From the NCBI GenBank assembly GCA_002315815.1, contig DCIN01000027.1, forward strand, positions 36,383 through 56,626: DNA of 20,244 nucleotides. The letters are read 5' to 3'. Of this stretch, positions 15,318 through 20,244 are shown piece after piece; the first letter of the stretch is position 1; each line of letters opens with the position of its first letter. The notes beneath the pieces are model-generated. The model worked only from the letters and a program-made list of their open reading frames with translations, was not told the origin of the DNA and did no database searches. This stretch comes from Bacteroidales bacterium UBA1725 (lineage in GTDB: Bacteria; Bacteroidota; Bacteroidia; Bacteroidales; UBA932). The position numbers and the translations under genes were made by a program.

Positions 15318-16370
15318 CTACATATAAACCTGACGGATGGAATTTTCTGGTATCTGAAGAAGGGTCGCAGCCTTCGAAAGAGAAATCAACTCACCTGCAT
15401 AGGCTTTGTAAACAAGACTCTCGAATCGATCTGATTTTTCTTCCTTGATGCGGGATTCTTCGATTATCTGCTTAAATCTCGGATCCGCGTTCTTGCGCTG
15501 ACGATACCTGATATAACGACTTTCAGGAAGTATCCCCAATTTCATAGCCTTATACATAAGGGCGTCAACCGATACGCCATAAAGCACCTGCAAATCCACA
15601 AACTGATTGACATGAATTGGCTTACTGGATATATCTCCAACGGCATCCTTGAAGTTCTCTCGTGGAATCAACACTTCGTTGGCAAACAGGTGACACATAG
15701 CCTCCACCTTCTTGGGAGTAAGGTCGTTCGAAAACTTCATAAGGATATGCCCGAGTTCGTGAAGGGCTGTAAACCGCTTGCGCTCCGGGGTAAAATACTT
15801 GTTGAGCACTATGACGGGGCTGCCGTCTGCGCTACCACTAAGTCCGTCAAAATCCTCAGACGCAATGGTCTCTACCACGAGAATACCGTGTTCTTCTAGT
15901 AGGCCTATCACATTGCTGATTCCGCTCTTGCCCAGATTCCATTCTTTGCGTAGCCTGTCTGCGAGTTCATAGACATCATTTTCTTCTGATACGGTCACAT
16001 CGTGAAAGTTCATAGTAAAACTCCTGGAAATGCCACAGATGTCCTCAATTTCATAGTAACGCTCAATTCCGTCCTTGATCTTTCCAATAATCATCTTCTT
16101 CTCCTTTTCCGTCATCTTAGCTTTTATTCGGAATGAGATGCCTTCCAATGCAACTGATACGGGTTTGAAGAAATAGTCGGGGTCAACGCCCAATACATCG
16201 CATAGAGCATTGAGCACGGCACTGTCTGGTAACATCTTGCCAGCCTCATATTTATAAACAGCTTGAGGCGATACGATGCCATCCATTTTTGCGGCCAATG
16301 CCGCCATCGAGAGCCCATTCATCTCTCTGGCGCTCTTCAATCTTAATTTGAATATATTTTTAAGGTCCAT
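15318..16370 (-). CDS. Xre-family HTH regulator fused to an ImmA/IrrE-type zinc metallopeptidase
   Basis: A 350-residue two-domain regulator. An N-terminal Xre helix-turn-helix (about 5-67; MAALAAKMDGIVSPQAVYKYEAGK) binds DNA. A linker is followed by an ImmA/IrrE (COG2856) peptidase with the zinc motif ALHELGHILM (His204, Glu205, His208) and the downstream MCHLFANEVLIP, which holds the likely third ligand, Glu232. Proteins of this type cleave or sequester regulators in mobile elements and stress responses. The last 30 residues, YKAYAGELISLSKAATLLQIP, resemble the small helical segment of UPF0175 antitoxins that pair with PIN toxins. The ATG at 16370 is chosen because the upstream frame enters the -7 box. 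It is first in an operon with the PIN gene (6-nt gap) and probably autoregulated. Confidence 0.92.
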   Translation of the reverse strand: MDLKNIFKLRLKSAREMNGLSMAALAAKMDGIVSPQAVYKYEAGKMLPDSAVLNALCDVLGVDPDYFFKPVSVALEGISFRIKAKMTEKEKKMIIGKIKDGIERYYEIEDICGISRSFTMNFHDVTVSEENDVYELADRLRKEWNLGKSGISNVIGLLEEHGILVVETIASEDFDGLSGSADGSPVIVLNKYFTPERKRFTALHELGHILMKFSNDLTPKKVEAMCHLFANEVLIPRENFKDAVGDISSKPIHVNQFVDLQVLYGVSVDALMYKAMKLGILPESRYIRYRQRKNADPRFKQIIEESRIKEEKSDRFESLVYKAYAGELISLSKAATLLQIPENSIRQVYM

Positions 16371-16387
16371 ATTTTGGAATAATATTC

Positions 16388-16426
16388 TGGTTTGCAAATT
16401 TACAAATTTTATTCAAATGCAAACCA
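16388..16426 (-). promoter_or_regulatory. Promoter and palindromic operator of the Xre/ImmA-PIN operon
   Basis: On the minus strand TTTG (16423-16420) is followed after 17 bp by TAAATTTG (16402-16395), a full -7 match, with the start codon about 25 nt further on. A perfect 9-bp inverted repeat, TGGTTTGCA (16388-16396) and TGCAAACCA (16418-16426) with a 21-bp spacer, overlaps both the -33 and the -7 boxes. This is the expected layout for autorepression by the Xre domain. Confidence 0.6.
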
Positions 16427-16490
16427 TTGTTCTGATTAAGTTATCAACAAAATTTTTATATCGTGGTCAATTTGTCTCCTAATTTCCAGA

Positions 16491-16518
16491 GTAAGCGTCT
16501 CCAGAGTTACGTATTGAC
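16491..16518 (+). repeat. IS66 left terminal inverted repeat
   Basis: GTAAGCGTCTCC (16491-16502) is identical to the right end at 12726-12715. The shared GTATTGAC follows only after an extra 8 bases, AGAGTTAC (16503-16510). TCCAGAGT occurs twice here (16485-16492 and 16499-16506), so the extra bases may come from a small local duplication. Confidence 0.75.
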
Positions 16519-16564
16519 GCCCCGGTAACTCCATCCTACCTTTGCGGTATTCAAAGATCAGTAT

Positions 16565-16904
16565 ATGGATATCGTAGAAAACACCTCAGTCCCCAAAGTT
16601 GCACACCAGCGCTATCAAACCACGCTGGAAGAATACAAGGAAGCATTACGCGCAGATGCGACCATCACATTCTTTTCGTTCTGCCATAGCAAAAACGTCA
16701 ACTATGATGGGATCAAGAAATGGGCGTCAGAGAAAGGCGTGTCCATTATGGCCCTCAAGCGTTCAGCTCGTGGAGATGTTTCCATTTCCGGACGGAGTCA
16801 ATCTCACGCTTCAGGAGTCCGGAGTGGAGGAAGTAATAGCACTTCTTGATGTGTATCAAATCAGACATCAGGCGGAGGGAGGCGCCCGGTCATGTTCTCT
16901 TTAG
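16565..16904 (+). pseudogene. tnpA: IS66 TnpA (OrfA), frameshifted
   Basis: Small accessory protein of IS66 elements with a helix-turn-helix. The first frame, from ATG 16565, gives MDIVENTSVPKVAHQRYQ and, further on, FFSFCHSKNVNYDGIKKWASEKG, the OrfA-type HTH (FCxxxxxxYxxxxKW). Near 16770-16790 the coherent sequence moves to the +1 frame, FPDGVNLTLQESGVEEVIAL, a typical TnpA C-terminus, and the usual linker between the two appears shortened. A deletion plus frameshift is therefore likely, and the protein is inactive. Confidence 0.7.
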
Positions 16905-17178
16905 GAAGCAACGTCCGGTACTTCATGTGTCAGCACCCGGTGAATATACGCAAGGGTATCGACTCACTGTTCAATCTCGTCGTGTCCGAATCCCCGATGT
17001 CCCCGATGCCAGTGGTACTGGTTATGCTTTCGCAACATCCGGCAGCTGGCCTTATCTGGATTCTTTCAGAGACCAAGGGCCTGAAACTGGCGATGCGAAG
17101 CGTTGCACGAAAAACAAGACCATCGCGCAAAGAGACAAGAACAAGGACCTGCCCAGAGAAGGCAACAGCAGGCAACGA
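16892..17178 (+). pseudogene. tnpB: IS66 TnpB (Orf2), truncated and frameshifted
   Basis: The start MFSLGSNVRYFMCQHPVNIR, then KGIDSLFNLVVSES, is the well-known IS66 Orf2 N-terminus (MFxLxxxxRYYLxxxPxDMRKGxDGLxxLV). After about residue 38 (SPMSPM) the family sequence is lost in this frame and appears in pieces in the other frames, so several indels have occurred. The Orf2 core (xRWDxxGFxLYxKRLExGxF) is not intact. It ends where the GH3 coding end begins. Confidence 0.7.
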
Positions 17179-19455
17179 CTAGTCTGCTGCAATAATACTG
17201 CATTCAGCGTTGAGTCTGATGTCATCGGATGCACTCCCGACCAATATCCCGAGCCTGCCGCCTTCAATATCCCATCCGTTCTTCCCAATGTTCCAGAAAC
17301 GCAAATCTTCAACAGGCACGGAGAGTGTAACTCTGCAGGATTGTCCCGCAGCAAGAGGTATCCTGCGGAAAGCCTTGAGTTCCTTGGCGGGCCAATCAAC
17401 ACTGGCATCTGGACGGCTGACATACAGTTGTACGACTTCTTCAGCATCCATATCACCTTTATTGGCAAGATTGAATGATACTTTTATGACATCATCCATC
17501 TCGTAATGGTCGTGTCCGACCTTTATATCAGAATATTCGAAGTCAACATACGAAAGACCGTGGCCGAATGCATACATTACCGGGACGTTCTTTGTGTCAT
17601 ACCATCTGTAGCCGACTAAAAGACCTTCGGAATACTCAGCGGCAGGTGAATAGTTACGAATAGCTGCCATCATCTCCGGCGTAGGACGGCTCTCCGGAAC
17701 TGAACGGCTGTCCGAAACTGAACGGCTCTCCGCTCTGTCCCTTCTGTACATACTGGCAAACAAATCCGCAAGAAGAGTGTTGACTTGAGGATAGGTTCCA
17801 AGAGCATAAGCAGGGGAATCCTCAAGTTTGACGGGGAAGGTGAAAGGCAGTTTGCCAGAAGGAGCAATATTGCCGAATAGAATGTCAGCAAGTGCGTGAC
17901 CACTCTCAAGACCGTTCCACCATCCCTGAACCAGAGCTTTTGAACAGATTTCCGCAACACGCAGATCACAAGGTCCTCCGGACTGAATGACTGTGACCAC
18001 ATTGGGATTGATTCCGGCAAGAGTCTTGAGCATTTCATCTTGTCCGTCAGGAAGGAAGATGTCCTGACGATCGCGGCCTTCGCTTTCCTGCTCACGTGTG
18101 GTTCCTCCGATAAAAATGACGACATCGGCATTACGGGCAAGTTCCATATCCGTCTCACTGGATACCACTTCCGCCTTTTCTCCCACCCTGTCCAAGATAC
18201 CTTGAAGAGCAGTAATCTCATAAGGGGTTTTGGCTCCGGCACCGACCCCTCCTCTTGCCGTCTTCGTACTGATTCGGGGACCTAGGACAGCTATCTTTTT
18301 TACCTGCTCGAGATTGATTGGGAGAATCCTGTCACTGTTCTTGAACAATTTATCATTGAGCAATTCATTCTTGAGCAATTCATTCTTGAGCAATACAATG
18401 GACTTTGTTGCAACTTGGTATGCAATCTGCTGCTGTTCAGGCATTGATGTCTTCCCCGTATTCGCCAAATCAGAAGGCACAGGCTCCACAGTGAAACGGA
18501 CCCGAAGAATTTCGCGCACCTTATCATCGACGACGCTCTCCGGAACTTTCCCGGCCTTCACTGAATCAATCAATGCCGGTCCGAGATAATTGTCTCCGGT
18601 CATCTGTACGTCAAGCCCCCCGAGAGCGGCCCCCATTGTGCTGTGCGTACCACCCCAGTCTGAAACTGTAAGTCCCTTGAATCCCCAATCACCACGAAGT
18701 ATCTCGTTGTTGAGATGGGCATTCTCGGAGCAATATGTTCCATTCACCTTGTTGTATGCAGTCATCACCGAATATGCACCACCTTCACGGACACCGGCCT
18801 CAAAAGGTTTGAGATAAATTTCCCGCAAGGTTCGTTCATCGACGACTGCGTTGACCGTACCACGGTCGAGTTCCTGGTTGTTCACGGCAAAGTGCTTCAG
18901 GCAAACTCCTGTACCGGCATCCTGAGCTCCTTTCGTATAGCCCACGGTGAGACGGGCCGAAAGAAAAGGATCTTCACTGAGATATTCGTAGCTTCGTCCT
19001 CCGACAGGAAGCCTCTGGATATTGATGGCGGGGCCGAGTATGAGGTCTTTCCCACGGCGGCGTCCTTCTGTGCCAATTCCGGACCCATACAGATAAGCCA
19101 TCTCTTCAGACCAGGTTGCGGCAAGTGCGGAACCGGTCGGATAATAAGTGGCGGAATCCGTTTCCCAGCCCAAGGGCCGGAAATGGTCTCCTACTTCCTC
19201 GCGAATGGCAAAGGGCCCGTCTGCGTAGCGTATTTCCTGAATTCCTAGACGGGGAACGCCTTCAGAAGACATAATGGTCTTACTATGAAGCATTTCCACC
19301 TTCTCCTCAAGGGTCATCTGAGCGATAATCGAATTGATATCACGGTCGTGGGAGGCAAGAAGTTTCTGACCGGAAGGAGTGCTGCAACTTGTCACGACAA
19401 GGGATGATGCGTACAGAACAAGGAACAGCTGTTTCATTGAAAATAGCTTTTTCAT
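17179..19455 (-). CDS. GH3 family beta-glycosidase lipoprotein
   Basis: A 758-residue GH3 enzyme (beta-glucosidase/beta-xylosidase class) that releases terminal sugars from beta-linked oligosaccharides, anchored as a lipoprotein. The ATG at 19455 starts MKKLFSMKQLFLVLYASSLVVTSC with lipobox VTSC (Cys24). The TIM-barrel domain has KHFAVNNQELDRG (about 187-199, the conserved KHF) and the nucleophile Asp266 in GLTVSDWGGTHS. The alpha/beta sandwich domain follows (GGVGAGAKTPYE; VIFIGGTTREQESEGRDR with the likely acid/base Glu), then a fibronectin-III-like C-terminus (NKGDMDAEEVVQLYV to SASDDIRL). Two in-frame tandem repeats fall in linker positions (LLKNE repeats near 355-373, SRSV repeats near 575-590). 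The stop abuts the IS66 remnant, but the C-terminal domain looks complete. Specificity is not readable from the sequence. Confidence 0.93.
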   Translation of the reverse strand: MKKLFSMKQLFLVLYASSLVVTSCSTPSGQKLLASHDRDINSIIAQMTLEEKVEMLHSKTIMSSEGVPRLGIQEIRYADGPFAIREEVGDHFRPLGWETDSATYYPTGSALAATWSEEMAYLYGSGIGTEGRRRGKDLILGPAINIQRLPVGGRSYEYLSEDPFLSARLTVGYTKGAQDAGTGVCLKHFAVNNQELDRGTVNAVVDERTLREIYLKPFEAGVREGGAYSVMTAYNKVNGTYCSENAHLNNEILRGDWGFKGLTVSDWGGTHSTMGAALGGLDVQMTGDNYLGPALIDSVKAGKVPESVVDDKVREILRVRFTVEPVPSDLANTGKTSMPEQQQIAYQVATKSIVLLKNELLKNELLNDKLFKNSDRILPINLEQVKKIAVLGPRISTKTARGGVGAGAKTPYEITALQGILDRVGEKAEVVSSETDMELARNADVVIFIGGTTREQESEGRDRQDIFLPDGQDEMLKTLAGINPNVVTVIQSGGPCDLRVAEICSKALVQGWWNGLESGHALADILFGNIAPSGKLPFTFPVKLEDSPAYALGTYPQVNTLLADLFASMYRRDRAESRSVSDSRSVPESRPTPEMMAAIRNYSPAAEYSEGLLVGYRWYDTKNVPVMYAFGHGLSYVDFEYSDIKVGHDHYEMDDVIKVSFNLANKGDMDAEEVVQLYVSRPDASVDWPAKELKAFRRIPLAAGQSCRVTLSVPVEDLRFWNIGKNGWDIEGGRLGILVGSASDDIRLNAECSIIAAD
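17687..17733. repeat. 18-bp tandem repeat in the GH3 gene
   Basis: Two imperfect 18-bp units (17687-17704 and 17705-17722, beginning CGGCTCTCCGG and CGGCTGTCCGA) and a partial third (17723-17733). Each unit encodes six residues on the minus strand, giving the ESRSVSDSRSVPESRP segment. The unit length is a multiple of three, so copy-number change keeps the frame. Confidence 0.8.
18341..18400. repeat. 15-bp tandem repeat in the GH3 gene
   Basis: Four head-to-tail 15-bp units. The two central ones (18356-18370 and 18371-18385, TTGAGCAATTCATTC) are identical and the outer two have diverged. On the minus strand each encodes five residues of the LLKNELLKNELLNDKLFKN segment, between the barrel and the second domain. 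Confidence 0.9.
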
Positions 19456-19474
19456 CAATTGGAGATTGTTTTTC

Positions 19475-19504
19475 CAAATTTACAAAAAACTTGCGCCTGA
19501 CAAA
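19475..19504 (-). promoter_or_regulatory. GH3 promoter
   Basis: On the minus strand TTTG (19504-19501) is followed after 18 bp by TAAATTTG (19482-19475), a full -7 match, about 20 nt before the GH3 ATG. This also argues against the TTG one codon further upstream (19458) being needed as a start. Confidence 0.6.
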
Positions 19505-19529
19505 AGAAGATGCATAAAAAGTGAGCAGG

Positions 19530-19549
19530 TTGGAGCCGATTGGAGCCGT
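19530..19549. repeat. 10-bp direct repeat in the GH3/HAD divergent region
   Basis: TTGGAGCCGA and TTGGAGCCGT lie head to tail, 3 bp upstream of the HAD -33 box and 25 bp upstream of the GH3 -33 box. A period of 10 bp places both copies on one face of the helix, as expected of a regulator site; this is speculative. Confidence 0.45.
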
Positions 19550-19552
19550 CAA

Positions 19553-19584
19553 TTTGATAACAAGAAATTGTTTGCGTATTTTTG
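19553..19584 (+). promoter_or_regulatory. Promoter of the HAD hydrolase gene
   Basis: TTTG (19553-19556), 20 bp, then TATTTTTG (19577-19584), a full match to the Bacteroidetes promoter. The ATG follows 28 bp later. Confidence 0.6.
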
Positions 19585-19612
19585 CAGAAAAAAGCGGATT
19601 GCAGAAAGAGAT

Positions 19613-20244
19613 ATGATCAAAGCGATTTTCTTTGATATAGGCGGTGTCCTGATGGATCTTGACATTGACAGATGCATAGAATCATTCCGCAGCAATTGCG
19701 GAATGGAGCGCATCACTGAATTTCTGGACCCCTGCCACCAGAAAGGCCCGATCAAAGCCCTCGAATCGGGTGAGACGGACGAGGCTGAATTCTATTCCCA
19801 GATGAAAGCTTATTGCCGTCCCGGAACCACTGACAAGCAGATTGCAGACAGTTTCTGCTCCCTTCTAAGCAGCATCAGTACCGAGAAAGTCAGCCTTGTC
19901 AAATCCTTGAAAGGGAAATACGACCTGTTCCTCCTGAGCAACAACAACCCCATCACAATGAGATATACAGCAAGTGTTTTCGCGGAGCTGGGGATTGCAT
20001 TCGAGGATTATTTCAAAGATGTATACATATCTTGCTGGATGAAGTCGCTCAAACCATATCCGGAGATATTTCAGGAATGCGTGAAGCGTTGCGGTTTCAA
20101 GCCGGAAGAAATACTTTTCATTGACGATTCCAGAACAAATATCAATGGTGGCAAGGCTGTTGGCCTTCAAACTTTGTATTACGATACCCAAACAAGCCTC
20201 ACTCAAGCAGTTGATTTCTTCCTTAGTAAAGAGAAAAAAATAAG
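19613..20244 (+). CDS. HAD-superfamily hydrolase (YihX-like, subfamily IA), 3' end outside the window
   Basis: A cytosolic phosphatase-type HAD protein that hydrolyses small phosphorylated compounds, possibly sugar phosphates. I read 210 codons from the ATG at 19613 with no stop before the window edge, so it is nearly complete but open at the 3' end. HAD motif I is IFFDIGGVLMD with nucleophile Asp8; the usual +2 Asp is Gly, as in the YihX-type 'FDxGGV' group. Motif II is FLLSNNNP with the Ser, motif III is the Lys in SLKPYPEIF, and motif IV is ILFIDDSRTNINGG. A helical cap domain lies at about 15-90. It diverges from GH3 and the two promoters lie close together. The substrate is unknown. Confidence 0.88.
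   Translation, partial: MIKAIFFDIGGVLMDLDIDRCIESFRSNCGMERITEFLDPCHQKGPIKALESGETDEAEFYSQMKAYCRPGTTDKQIADSFCSLLSSISTEKVSLVKSLKGKYDLFLLSNNNPITMRYTASVFAELGIAFEDYFKDVYISCWMKSLKPYPEIFQECVKRCGFKPEEILFIDDSRTNINGGKAVGLQTLYYDTQTSLTQAVDFFLSKEKKI

Larger units (their letters stand above)
16491..17178 (+). mobile_element. IS66-family element, decayed left part
   Basis: The left inverted repeat is followed by broken tnpA and tnpB and then by the end of the GH3 gene; most of tnpC and the right end are absent. Near 17100-17170 a reading such as KNKTIAQRDKNKDL recalls the coiled-coil start of IS66 TnpC, so an internal deletion between tnpB and tnpC is possible. The orientation is the same as for the remnant at 12485-12726. 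Confidence 0.75.

Noticed and set aside
16846..17478. 210-codon plus-strand frame crossing the IS66 remnant into GH3
   Set aside because: It joins a frame of broken tnpB to the antisense of the GH3 end; no coherent protein.
18341..18400. Possible CRISPR-like repeats
   Set aside because: Units are 15 bp, head to tail, without spacers, and in frame within GH3; this is a coding minisatellite.

Overview
The window looks like a chromosomal segment of a gut-type Bacteroidales bacterium. The signs are a SusC/SusD pair, SPII lipoprotein signals followed by secreted glycoside hydrolases, A-rich leaders without clear Shine-Dalgarno sites, and repeated Bacteroidetes-type promoters (TTTG or TTG, about 17-20 bp, then TAnnTTTG). 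The genus cannot be fixed from the sequence alone.

Layout. (1) 1-4444 is an arabinose-polysaccharide cluster: an aldose 1-epimerase running off the left edge and a GH43 arabinanase-like enzyme on the minus strand, diverging from a GH51 alpha-L-arabinofuranosidase on the plus strand. (2) 4519-7510 holds two housekeeping genes, purU (plus) and recD2 (minus), converging with a 14-bp overlap. (3) 7650-12481 is a susC-susD operon closed by a strong intrinsic terminator. (4) About 12485-17178 is an accessory insertion bracketed by two decayed IS66-family ends in the same orientation: a tnpC tail with its right inverted repeat on the left, and a left inverted repeat with broken tnpA and tnpB on the right. 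Between them lie the last 57 codons of a tyrosine recombinase, a tightly packed three-gene minus-strand operon (DUF4417-type protein and two unrecognised small proteins), and a two-gene minus-strand operon (Xre-HTH/ImmA-type metallopeptidase and a PIN-domain protein). (5) 17179-19455 is a GH3 lipoprotein glycosidase on the minus strand, diverging from (6) a HAD-family hydrolase that runs off the right edge.

How the genes work together. GH43, GH51, GalM and probably the SusCD transporter fit capture and breakdown of an arabinose-containing glycan, with GH3 acting on beta-linked oligosaccharides; the exact substrate is inference. The insertion sits between the susD terminator and the GH3 stop codon, and it may have displaced other genes of the utilisation locus. 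No PUL regulator (hybrid two-component system, ECF sigma/anti-sigma pair) is visible here.

The most interesting parts are the IS66-bracketed module, the HTH-protease-PIN pair with a toxin-antitoxin-like layout and a palindromic operator on its own promoter, the unknown three-gene operon, and two sets of overlapping divergent promoters with palindromic centres. No tRNA, rRNA, CRISPR array or replication origin was found.
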